From: Pedosphaera sp.
GTDB lineage: Bacteria; Verrucomicrobiota; Verrucomicrobiia; Limisphaerales; SXQI01
Length of the DNA: 38,893 nucleotides
Reading direction: 5' to 3'
Assembly: GCA_025359965.1 (NCBI GenBank)
Contig: JANYDC010000027.1
Location: forward strand, 64,015-102,907
The notes under the pieces are model-generated. The model did no database searches. It was not told where the DNA came from and saw only the letters and a program-made list of their open reading frames with translations. Positions 8,843-17,128 of the stretch are shown in pieces. The stretch's first letter is position 1. Every line of letters starts with the position of its first letter. The translations under genes and the position numbers were made by a program.

Positions 8843-9863
8843 TCTTCGGGCCTGGGCCGTCGGCCTCGCCTTAGTCGTTCACTCCACTTTCGCCCTGTTT
8901 GCACAAGGTGGAACTGCTTTCATTCTTCCCACACCTAATCGCGCCCTATTTGAGGCTGGCGGTGAACCCCGCTATTTTGTTGGCACAGTGGGGAAACCAT
9001 GGACTAGCGGAACGTTTGGTTGTGTGCGCTCAGACGGACGCCAAATCCACGAAGGCTTGGACATCAAGGCAACACGTCGGGATAAACAGGGCGAACCCGC
9101 AGATCCCATCTTTGCCGCAGCCGATGGAACCGTCGCCTACACTAACACGAAGCCGGCGCTTTCAAATTACGGGCGGTACATCATCCTGCGCCATCAGGTT
9201 GATGGCATCGAGATCTACTCGGTTTACGCCCATCTGAGCGAGATATCCGACGACCTCTCCATCGGCTCCAAGGTTCGGCAGGGTCAAACTATTGCGACTA
9301 TGGGACGCAGCTCAAACACCCGGCAGACGATCACCAAAGACCGCGCTCATCTTCATTTTGAATTGAATGTGCTTTTGAACGAACGCTTTGCCAGCTGGTT
9401 TCACGAACGAAAGCCGGGAGAACGCAACGACCATGGCAATTGGAATGGCCACAATCTTCTTGGTATTGACCCGCGTAAAGTGCTCTTAGAACAGGCCCGC
9501 CAAGGAAATCAGTTCAGCATCCTTGCATTTATTCGAAAAAGCACCCCTCTCTGTCGCATCCAGGTCCAAGCCACTCATTTCCCTTACTTGCGACGTTACC
9601 AGTCTCTAATTCGTCGCAACCCCTCCGCAGAAACCGAGGGCATAGCAGGCTACGAAATCGCATTGGATTTCAATGGCGTGCCTTTTGAGCTGATCCCCAA
9701 AACCCGCCGCGAACTTGGCGATTGGAAAGGCAAAACGAGGGTAGTGTCAGTCAACGAGGAGGAACACGACAAAAATCCGGCCCGCCATCTGGTCTCCCGC
9801 CAAGGCAACCGATGGGACTTAACCTCCCACGGCCAGGAACTGCTTGATTTGCTCACATACTGA
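8793..9863 (+). CDS. M23-family (LytM-like) metallopeptidase, exported
   Basis: Likely envelope endopeptidase acting on peptidoglycan cross-links. Zinc-site residues are visible: H86 and D90 in HEGLD, a His near 148 in YAHLS, and H186/H188 in HLHFEL. The core is the usual barrel with ADGTVAYT and GRYIILRH strands. The ATG at 8793 overlaps the lipoprotein gene by 50 nt and gives a long charged leader. A TTG at 8832 would give a more normal signal peptide (about MYSNLRAWAVGLALVVHST) and is a good alternative start. Beyond the peptidase domain there is a ~130-residue C-terminal part without a recognised fold. It is convergent with the DUF2959 gene, 8 bp apart. Confidence 0.9.
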   Translation: MAWPIKSRRWENRLYSNLRAWAVGLALVVHSTFALFAQGGTAFILPTPNRALFEAGGEPRYFVGTVGKPWTSGTFGCVRSDGRQIHEGLDIKATRRDKQGEPADPIFAAADGTVAYTNTKPALSNYGRYIILRHQVDGIEIYSVYAHLSEISDDLSIGSKVRQGQTIATMGRSSNTRQTITKDRAHLHFELNVLLNERFASWFHERKPGERNDHGNWNGHNLLGIDPRKVLLEQARQGNQFSILAFIRKSTPLCRIQVQATHFPYLRRYQSLIRRNPSAETEGIAGYEIALDFNGVPFELIPKTRRELGDWKGKTRVVSVNEEEHDKNPARHLVSRQGNRWDLTSHGQELLDLLTY

Positions 9864-9871
9864 GCGGCCTA

Positions 9872-10507
9872 TTATGGCAGCCCCTGAATAAAAGCATCCG
9901 CCTCTGCAATCGACTTGTTCATGTCGCGGATCAAATGCTCAATCTCCCGTTCGATTTCGACACTCTCTCCTTTGAGTGAAGCAATGGCTTGGGCATTTAA
10001 ATTGTGTTTCAGGTACAGAACCTGATCCTTCAACTGAGCCAGGACCGGAGCCATGCTTTGCTCAGCTTTTTTCATCGAGCTTTCAAGCGATTTAAACCGT
10101 GACTGGGTTTCACGCAGTTTTTCGCGACTGCTGGAAGCCAGCTTGTCGCTAGTCATTCCACGTATTTCCTTATCCCACTCATCAAACAGATCGCGCGCGA
10201 TTTTCGAGGCTTTTTCGATGCGATTTTTAACGGTGTCAGCACGCCCAGCTGCCTGTTCGTATTCGCCCTTCAGTCTGGAATAGCCCTTTTCGAGATCGCC
10301 TCCGTCGAACGCGTAAACTTCCTTCAAGCGCGTGAGCGCATCTTTGAACTCTTCGCTCGCCTTGGCCTGACTATCGCGGGCAGATTCCACGCTCGACCGA
10401 AGCAGATCCCGTTTTTCCTTCCCCAACATCTCCATTCCCCGATAGTAAACGGAGGAACAGCCTCCCAGCAAAACCACCATTAAAAAGCAAACTAGTCCGC
10501 GTCTCAT
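9872..10507 (-). CDS. DUF2959 family lipoprotein
   Basis: A 211-aa predicted lipoprotein: MRRGLVCFLMVVLLGGCSS has a classic lipobox with Cys at residue 17. I chose ATG at 10507 over a GTG 33 nt upstream because it gives this compact signal. The mature part is almost wholly helical and charged (KRDLLRSSVESARDSQAKAS, then long Lys/Glu heptads), typical of DUF2959, whose function is unknown. A coiled-coil bundle anchored to the outer or inner membrane is likely. It is divergently arranged with the AsmA-like gene, with about 135 bp between them for promoters. Confidence 0.85.
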   Translation of the reverse strand: MRRGLVCFLMVVLLGGCSSVYYRGMEMLGKEKRDLLRSSVESARDSQAKASEEFKDALTRLKEVYAFDGGDLEKGYSRLKGEYEQAAGRADTVKNRIEKASKIARDLFDEWDKEIRGMTSDKLASSSREKLRETQSRFKSLESSMKKAEQSMAPVLAQLKDQVLYLKHNLNAQAIASLKGESVEIEREIEHLIRDMNKSIAEADAFIQGLP

Positions 10508-10642
10508 CCTTCTTAGAATACACCAATTACCCTCGCCCACAATATTCCATGCGACTTAACAGCATGCATGAGTTGGAAATTCTTATTTCGGCATTCGGTT
10601 CCCGTTTGTAACCGACGCAGCTTACGGTACACTGTTTGTGAC

Positions 10643-13600
10643 ATGTCCAATCCGATAACTGAACCAAAACCAAAAAAATCGTGGCCGAAGATCCTTGGCA
10701 GCGTAGCCGCCATCATCGTCCTTTTGCTTGTTGCCTTGTATTTCGTGGGCACCAGCGGCGCGTTTATCAAGTCTTTCATTTTGCCTAAAGCGGGTGCGGC
10801 CCTCAAGGCATCCATCACCGCCGAGGACATTAGCCTCAGCCCATTTTCGAGCCTTACGATCCGCCGCCTTAAAGTGAATACCACCGACGGCCAGCCTCTG
10901 TTGATGGCTACCGAAGCCCGTGTTCACTATTCCCTGTTTCAAATTATCGGCGGCTCCATTGATGTCGATGAAGTAACCTTGGTTGACCCCGTGGTAAACA
11001 TCGTCGTTGAAACCAACGGCACCTCAAATCTCACCCCCCTAATGGGAACTTCGCAGGCTTCAAAGAAGTCCGAATCGCCCTCAAAACCGCTCAACCTAAA
11101 AGTGCGGAATGTGAAACTTCAGAACGGCCAAGTTCAATTCGTGACCAAGGGCTCAATGCTCACCAAGACGATTGGCGTCTCGGGGCTCAACATTTCTTTG
11201 GATCAACTCATTAACAACCAACCGGGCAAACTGGCTTTAGCGGGTGCTTTCCGGATGGAAGACTCTGCCTCGACCAATCCGCCTTCGATCATCGCCGGAA
11301 AACTCGACGGAGCATTTGACCTCACTCTAAATGATCAATTGTTCCCCACGGTTTCTAAAGGGACTCTTCAGACAGCGTTAAGCGAGGCCACTGGGACATA
11401 CGTTGGGGCTCGAGGTATGGCAATCTCACTCAACGCCGACATCACTACCACCGAAATTAAACAGCTCGCTATCCGGTTTACGCGGGATAATCAACTACTC
11501 AGCGAACTCTCCATCGGCGGCCCATTCAATACAGCAACTCTCGACGCCCGCCTTAAAATCAGCCTGAGTTCCATCAACAAAGAAGTTCTTGGCCTGGTGG
11601 CACCGGGTATGGATTTCGGGGCCACAGTTTTCAACAGCACCAACGAAGTGACCCTGCTGCAAAAGGGCCAGACCATTTCCGTTGCTGGCTCTGTTCAGGG
11701 CCGCCAGATTTCCATCATCACCAAGGGCAAGAAAACACCGGTCCTTTCGGGGGACATTTCTTATGCCGTCTCGGTCGATCTGCTTCAGAAATCGGCACTA
11801 CTTCAAAATTTCGACCTGAAGGTCGACCGACAAAACAAGCCGATGATCTTTGCTCATCTGAAAAACCCAATGACCCTCAGCTTCGGCGGACCAATTCAGG
11901 GTATACCTCCCTCCAGCCTTTCCTTAGATTTGACTGATCTATCCCTTGCCGAGTGGGCCGAACTTGGAGGTCAAACCGGCCTGAAAGGCTTGGCTAACTT
12001 CAAAACAACCATCGAAACCGCCAGCGAGGGAAAACAGATTGGCCTAAGCGTGGAGGGCGGCTTAACCGGCCTCAGCATTCCCCTCGGCACAAATACGCTG
12101 GAAAACCTAAACGTGGATTTGCGTACTTCTGGAAGGATTGAATCCTCTACAGGGGAATCGCTTAACCTCATTAGCTTTCCGAACACCGCAATCACACTCA
12201 GCCAAGGCAGCACCCGCCTTATCACTTCAAGTGCCGCACTACGCTACAACACTAAGTTGTCCGACGGAAATCTCCAGTCATCCATGGAACTAGTGCTGCC
12301 CGCTTTGGTCAAAATTTTGAAGCTGCCCGACATGGCTCTCACCGACGGTTCGCTAAAACTGAATTCAACTATTGGCCTTAAAGCAGCCTCTCAGATCATC
12401 GCCGGTGATGTGCAACTTCAAGCTCTCTCAGGCAAACTGGGCCCAATCACTTTCCTCAATTACAAGACAGCCATTGAACTCAACGCAGAGATTTCGCCTG
12501 GCCAGATCAACCTTCAGCGCCTGCTCATCAGCCTAGCTGACGAGAAACAAAAAGGCGGAAGCATCAACCTCAACGGCAAGTACGCCACCAAGCTTGGCTC
12601 GGGAAAGTTTGATCTGGCCTTAGCTGGCGTCAATGAAGGAGCTCTACGCCCCTTTCTGACCGATTCACTTGGCGACAACCAACTGACCAGCATCCTGCTC
12701 GAGGGCCGGCATGCCATCACCATAACCAATGGGCAGGTGGTTCAGCTCCAATCCTCTCAACAAGTGACCAACTGGGTGATCAGCAACCGAAAGACCGGCC
12801 AAATCCTTGGCCCTCTTGCCATTGGTCTATCCATTGACGGAACCTTTTCGCCAAAGTTGGTCGACCTACGCCAACTCAGCCTGCAGTTGAGTCCAACGGC
12901 CCGTGCCCAGAATAAATTAGACCTGCGGGCGTTCATGGACTTGAACACAACCAATGCGAAGCCGTCAACTATCACGCTCTCTTCCCCTGCTCTGGACCTC
13001 ACTGGTTATGCCGATATGTTTGCCTCCAAAAAAACGGCGGAGCCAGCGGCCAAAACCAACCCCACAACTCCACCTTCCAGTGGTAGTGGCAACACGGAGC
13101 CTGCCGCTATCGCATTGCCCATCAAACAAGCAATGGCCAAAATCGACATCGGCCGTTTTTATCTTCGAGAACTCGCAGCCTCCAACATCCTCGCGGAAGC
13201 CCGCATCGACAACGGTAAAATTGCCGTCAAACCGCTTTCATTGGATATGAATGGGGCACCCATTCGTGGAGATATTGCAATGGATGTGTCTGTTCCAGGT
13301 TACATTTACGCGCTGGGTTTGAAGATTCAATCCCTTCCGCTCGCGCCGCTTACGGGCGACACCAACCTGAATGGCAACCTCAGCACCGATCTCCAGGTGA
13401 AAGGGCGTGGCGTAACAGGCACTTCTCTCCAAAAAAACCTCGAAGGTTCGGTCAATTTAAGCCTAACCAACATGCACCGCCAAATCGTCACAGGCTGGGC
13501 CAAAACGATCATTACACCCGTTGCTCTTCTACTCAATTTACCGGAGATCCAAAACACACCAGTCGGCGAAATAGACGCGATAGTCAAAATCGGTGACGGA

Positions 13601-14182
13601 CAGATTAACCTTCAGCCCGTTACGGTCAAATCCGACGCTTTCCTTGCCGAAGCGGGCGGCAGGATAACCCTCGCTGAAGTGCTGACCAATTCCGCAATGA
13701 GTATCCCTGTGAAAGTTTCGCTCAAATACAGTCTCGCCGAGAAGGCGGGACTTCTCGCCCCCAATACTCCCACCAATGCGCCGTATTCCGCCCTGCCCGA
13801 TTTTGTCACCGTCAAAGGCACGGTTGGTGCACCCTCAGTGGATATCGACAAGCTCAAGCTGGCGGGATTGACTGCTCGGGGATTGCTTGGATCAGGACTT
13901 ACCCGATCACTCGGTCTAGGTAAGGGCGTAGGCGATGCTCTAGGCGGTGCGGCAAACTTCCTCACCGGACAGAACGCCTCAACCAACGCGCCCAGCACCA
14001 ACAACACCCCCGCTGGCAGTCTTATTCAAGGTCTTGGAGGATTGCTCGGTGGTGCAAAAAATACGTCCACTAATGCTCCTGCCGCCACTAACCGTATTTC
14101 CCAAGGCGATGCCCTCCTCCAAGGTTTGGGTGGTTTATTTAACAAACCCAAGCCCGCCACGAATGCTCCATCCAAAAATTGA
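10643..14182 (+). CDS. AsmA-like / DUF748-type envelope protein
   Basis: A 1179-aa protein with a single N-terminal membrane helix (ILGSVAAIIVLLLVALYFVG) and a very long periplasmic part of short beta strands. The sequence after the helix (AGAALKASITAEDISLSPFS, then LTIRRLKV) is typical of AsmA/DUF748 proteins, now regarded as bridge-like lipid-transfer or outer-membrane biogenesis factors. The later SLQKNLEGSVNLSLTNM and TVKSDAFLAEAGGRITL segments resemble the AsmA C-terminal domain. The last ~80 residues are Asn/Thr/Gly-rich with repeated GLGGL and STNAP modules. ATG at 10643 is preferred over an upstream start because it sits just before the Lys-rich membrane anchor. Confidence 0.85.
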   Translation: MSNPITEPKPKKSWPKILGSVAAIIVLLLVALYFVGTSGAFIKSFILPKAGAALKASITAEDISLSPFSSLTIRRLKVNTTDGQPLLMATEARVHYSLFQIIGGSIDVDEVTLVDPVVNIVVETNGTSNLTPLMGTSQASKKSESPSKPLNLKVRNVKLQNGQVQFVTKGSMLTKTIGVSGLNISLDQLINNQPGKLALAGAFRMEDSASTNPPSIIAGKLDGAFDLTLNDQLFPTVSKGTLQTALSEATGTYVGARGMAISLNADITTTEIKQLAIRFTRDNQLLSELSIGGPFNTATLDARLKISLSSINKEVLGLVAPGMDFGATVFNSTNEVTLLQKGQTISVAGSVQGRQISIITKGKKTPVLSGDISYAVSVDLLQKSALLQNFDLKVDRQNKPMIFAHLKNPMTLSFGGPIQGIPPSSLSLDLTDLSLAEWAELGGQTGLKGLANFKTTIETASEGKQIGLSVEGGLTGLSIPLGTNTLENLNVDLRTSGRIESSTGESLNLISFPNTAITLSQGSTRLITSSAALRYNTKLSDGNLQSSMELVLPALVKILKLPDMALTDGSLKLNSTIGLKAASQIIAGDVQLQALSGKLGPITFLNYKTAIELNAEISPGQINLQRLLISLADEKQKGGSINLNGKYATKLGSGKFDLALAGVNEGALRPFLTDSLGDNQLTSILLEGRHAITITNGQVVQLQSSQQVTNWVISNRKTGQILGPLAIGLSIDGTFSPKLVDLRQLSLQLSPTARAQNKLDLRAFMDLNTTNAKPSTITLSSPALDLTGYADMFASKKTAEPAAKTNPTTPPSSGSGNTEPAAIALPIKQAMAKIDIGRFYLRELAASNILAEARIDNGKIAVKPLSLDMNGAPIRGDIAMDVSVPGYIYALGLKIQSLPLAPLTGDTNLNGNLSTDLQVKGRGVTGTSLQKNLEGSVNLSLTNMHRQIVTGWAKTIITPVALLLNLPEIQNTPVGEIDAIVKIGDGQINLQPVTVKSDAFLAEAGGRITLAEVLTNSAMSIPVKVSLKYSLAEKAGLLAPNTPTNAPYSALPDFVTVKGTVGAPSVDIDKLKLAGLTARGLLGSGLTRSLGLGKGVGDALGGAANFLTGQNASTNAPSTNNTPAGSLIQGLGGLLGGAKNTSTNAPAATNRISQGDALLQGLGGLFNKPKPATNAPSKN

Positions 14183-14190
14183 TCCAGAAA

Positions 14191-15585
14191 ATGTTTAACC
14201 CCACCCTGCCTGCGCGAGTAGGCGAATATCTGGCGCTTCATCAGGAACGTTTCATTGCCGACCTATGCGCGTATGCGCGCTTTCCAAGCGTCTCGGCGCA
14301 GCCAAAACATAAGCCCGATGTGCAGGCTTGCGCCCAATGGATTGCCAACCACGCCAACAAAGCCGGCCTGACTAGCGAAATTCGGCAGACTGCGGGCAAT
14401 CCCATTGTATTGGCCAAGACCCCGCCCCGCCCCGGTAAACGCCCGCACTTTCTTGTTTACGGCCATTACGACGTCCAACCCGCCGAGCCGTTCGATCTCT
14501 GGACCACACCTCCATTTGATCCGCAACGTCGCGGCAACGCCCTGTACGCGCGTGGCATTTGCGACAACAAGGGGCAACATCTCGCGCATTTGCACGCAGT
14601 CGAAGCCTACCTCAAAACAGACACTGAGCTACCCTGCGACCTGACCTTCGTGATCGAGGGAGAGGAAGAAGTGGGCTCCGACCAGCTGGGTCCGTTCCTA
14701 AAAAAATACCGCAACGAATTGGCCTGCAAAGCTGTGGTCATCTCCGACACTGGGATTCCATCCCTCAAACAACCCGCCCTTACCTGTGCCCTTCGAGGAA
14801 TTACCGCCTTTGAAATCACCGTGCGCGGCCCCAATCGCGATTTGCATTCCGGCATCTTCGGCGGCTCGGTGGATAACCCCGCGCTCGTTCTGGCGGAGAT
14901 GCTAGCCAAAGTCCGGGACAGTCGTGGAAAAATCAAAGTGCCCGGCTTCTATGAAGGAGTCATGGCTCTCAAAGCCTCAGACCGCAAAGAGATGGCCCGA
15001 CTGAAAATTGATCCTCGCAAGGAAGCCCGTTTTCTCGGCGTAAAGGAACTCCATGGCGAATCCGGATTCAGCATTATGGAACAGCGTGGTGCTCGGCCAA
15101 CTTTCGAGATTAACGGTCTGACCAGCGGCTATCAGGGCGACGGCAGCAAGACGATCATCCCCAGTTGGGCCAAAGCCAAAATCACCTGCCGCCTTGTCCC
15201 CAGTCAGAAGCCCGACAAAGTGAGGAACCAAGTCGCCGCATTCCTCAAGAAAATCGCCCCTAAAACCGTCGAGGTCACCATATCCCCCGGCCACGGAGGC
15301 GAAGCATACTACGTCTCGCCGGACAGCGCTCACGCCAAAGCCGCCTTACGAACTTTAAAGGCTGCTTTCGGCCATGACCCAGTCCTTCTGCGTGAAGGTG
15401 GATCCATCCCCATCGTCAACGAGATTCGAAAAATCCTGGGAGTGGACACCCTGCTCCTCGGCCTGGCCCTGCCCGATGACAACGCCCACTCCCCCAACGA
15501 AAAATTCGATCTTGAATGCTACCGTCGCGGAATGCAAATGAGCGCCATGCTCTGGCCCGAGCTCACCGCCGCCTTCCAAAAATAG
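14191..15585 (+). CDS. M20-family metallopeptidase (dipeptidase)
   Basis: Cytosolic two-zinc peptidase or amidase. Metal-site motifs are clear: YGHYDVQP with H92 and D94, ICDNKGQ near 124-130 giving the bridging Asp, EGEEEVGS near 155-162 with the catalytic Glu pair, and a late His in DNAHSPNE near 434. The lid or dimerisation domain is marked by DLHSGIFGGSVDNP. Length (464 aa) fits the ArgE/DapE/CPG2 dipeptidase group, most like PepV/CNDP-type enzymes. A TTG at 14179 overlaps the previous stop; ATG at 14191 gives the usual N-terminus. Its substrate (a dipeptide or an acylated amino acid) cannot be read from sequence. Confidence 0.92.
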   Translation: MFNPTLPARVGEYLALHQERFIADLCAYARFPSVSAQPKHKPDVQACAQWIANHANKAGLTSEIRQTAGNPIVLAKTPPRPGKRPHFLVYGHYDVQPAEPFDLWTTPPFDPQRRGNALYARGICDNKGQHLAHLHAVEAYLKTDTELPCDLTFVIEGEEEVGSDQLGPFLKKYRNELACKAVVISDTGIPSLKQPALTCALRGITAFEITVRGPNRDLHSGIFGGSVDNPALVLAEMLAKVRDSRGKIKVPGFYEGVMALKASDRKEMARLKIDPRKEARFLGVKELHGESGFSIMEQRGARPTFEINGLTSGYQGDGSKTIIPSWAKAKITCRLVPSQKPDKVRNQVAAFLKKIAPKTVEVTISPGHGGEAYYVSPDSAHAKAALRTLKAAFGHDPVLLREGGSIPIVNEIRKILGVDTLLLGLALPDDNAHSPNEKFDLECYRRGMQMSAMLWPELTAAFQK

Positions 15586-15604
15586 CAAACGCATCGCCAG
15601 CCCT

Positions 15605-17116
15605 TCAGACAGCCTTCGCAAAAAGGCTGTTGATCGGTTTCCCAACTCCGTCGCGCGTCACATAGAACGGGCGCTTTTCAATTTCGTAGGACAACTTGGG
15701 TGAAATACCCAATGCCCTGTAAATCGTCGCGTGCAGATCCTCGATCACCACACGATCCTTAATAGTCTTGCACGGACGTTCGTCAGCGGTGACCCCATGT
15801 AGATGCCCGCGTTTCATTCCGCCACCGAACATCAAAACACAACCCGCATCCGTGAAGTGACGATGCATGCCGTATTGAGTCAGTGTTTCGATTTTGTCCG
15901 GCAGAGGAACCTGGTCCACCACCGGCTTATCCGGTTTGCCCTCCTGCATCATGTCACGGCTGAACTCGCTCGCCACAATCACCAACGTCCGCTCAAGCAT
16001 CCCCCGCTCCTCCAAATCCAGCACCAGTTGCGCAATAGCCCCGTCAATCGCCACCTTCATGTTCACCAGTTTCTCATGTCCCCGCTCGTGCGTATCCCAA
16101 TTGAGGAACGGAATGTACTCTGTTGTTACTTCGATATAACGCGCACCAACCTCGGCCAGCCGTCGTGCCAGCAAACAGCCCAGCCCAAACCGCTGGATAT
16201 TGGCCTTCTCGTAAGTGCCTTCGCGTGTCATATCCGACCCCAGTTTCTTGCTGAAATCCCAACCTCTTGGAACGTACTTCGCAATGGTCTCCGGTTTTTC
16301 GAGGGTTAGATCAAAGGCTTTGGCCGCTGACGAACTCAGCAAGCGATGAGCGCTGTCGAGCGAGCGCACAAGGGAATCTTTTTGATAACCACTGCCCAAT
16401 TGCCCCACGGGCGAAGCATCCGCCAGTCTGCGATAAAACCTGTCACGATTTTCAAACCGGCCCGGACTCATGCCGCCGGGTGGCGTCACCACATCCTTGG
16501 CTGAATCTGGATACGCCACATTAAACGGTCCATACTCACTTCCCAAGAATCCAGCCGACGTGAACGCCTTGAGTTCCTCGCCTTCTCCCACATCAAACCG
16601 CTGGCCAATGTTGACGAAGGCCGGCACCGCCGGGTTCTTCGGCCCGAGTGTGCGCGAAATCATCGCTCCAATATGCGGGCAGGCCACCGACTGCGGCGGT
16701 GCATACCCCGTGTGCCAATGAAACTGGTGCCTTGAGTGCAGGATGAAGCCTAGATCCCCCGCCGTGTAACTGCGAATCAGGGTGCCGCGATCCATCACCT
16801 TGGCCACTCGCTCCAAGCCTTCGCTGAAACGGATGCCGTCTACCGTCGTCGGAATAGACGGGAACGTCGAGAGAACCGTGTTGGGATTCATACCCTTTTC
16901 AAAGGCTGTGTAACGCTTCGGGTCGAACGTCTCCGTTGCCGCCATGCCCCCGCCCATCCATAGCACAATCACCGTATCTGCCGTCGCCGCAAGCTTCTCG
17001 ACGGACCCTTCCGCGAACAATTGATGAGGATAACCTGCCGCTAGCGCGCCCATGGTCGCGGCGCTCAACCCTTTCACGAAATCGCGTCGGGAAAAATCGG
17101 GAGTCTTCATATTCAA
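15605..17116 (-). CDS. DUF1501 protein, Tat-exported
   Basis: A 503-aa protein with a twin-arginine signal (SRRDFVKGLSAATMGALAAG). DUF1501 proteins belong to the alkaline-phosphatase/sulfatase-like superfamily and occur almost only in Planctomycetes, Verrucomicrobia and relatives. Motifs visible here include VLWMGGGMAATETFDPKRY near the start and RTLVIVASEFSRDMMQEGKP near residue 375, in place of the usual metal-binding segments. It follows the DUF1549/DUF1553 gene by 12 nt on the same strand, the standard pairing in these phyla, so the two probably act together in the periplasm. The biochemical role is not established. Confidence 0.93.
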   Translation of the reverse strand: MNMKTPDFSRRDFVKGLSAATMGALAAGYPHQLFAEGSVEKLAATADTVIVLWMGGGMAATETFDPKRYTAFEKGMNPNTVLSTFPSIPTTVDGIRFSEGLERVAKVMDRGTLIRSYTAGDLGFILHSRHQFHWHTGYAPPQSVACPHIGAMISRTLGPKNPAVPAFVNIGQRFDVGEGEELKAFTSAGFLGSEYGPFNVAYPDSAKDVVTPPGGMSPGRFENRDRFYRRLADASPVGQLGSGYQKDSLVRSLDSAHRLLSSSAAKAFDLTLEKPETIAKYVPRGWDFSKKLGSDMTREGTYEKANIQRFGLGCLLARRLAEVGARYIEVTTEYIPFLNWDTHERGHEKLVNMKVAIDGAIAQLVLDLEERGMLERTLVIVASEFSRDMMQEGKPDKPVVDQVPLPDKIETLTQYGMHRHFTDAGCVLMFGGGMKRGHLHGVTADERPCKTIKDRVVIEDLHATIYRALGISPKLSYEIEKRPFYVTRDGVGKPINSLFAKAV

Positions 17117-17128
17117 AATTCGTTTTGT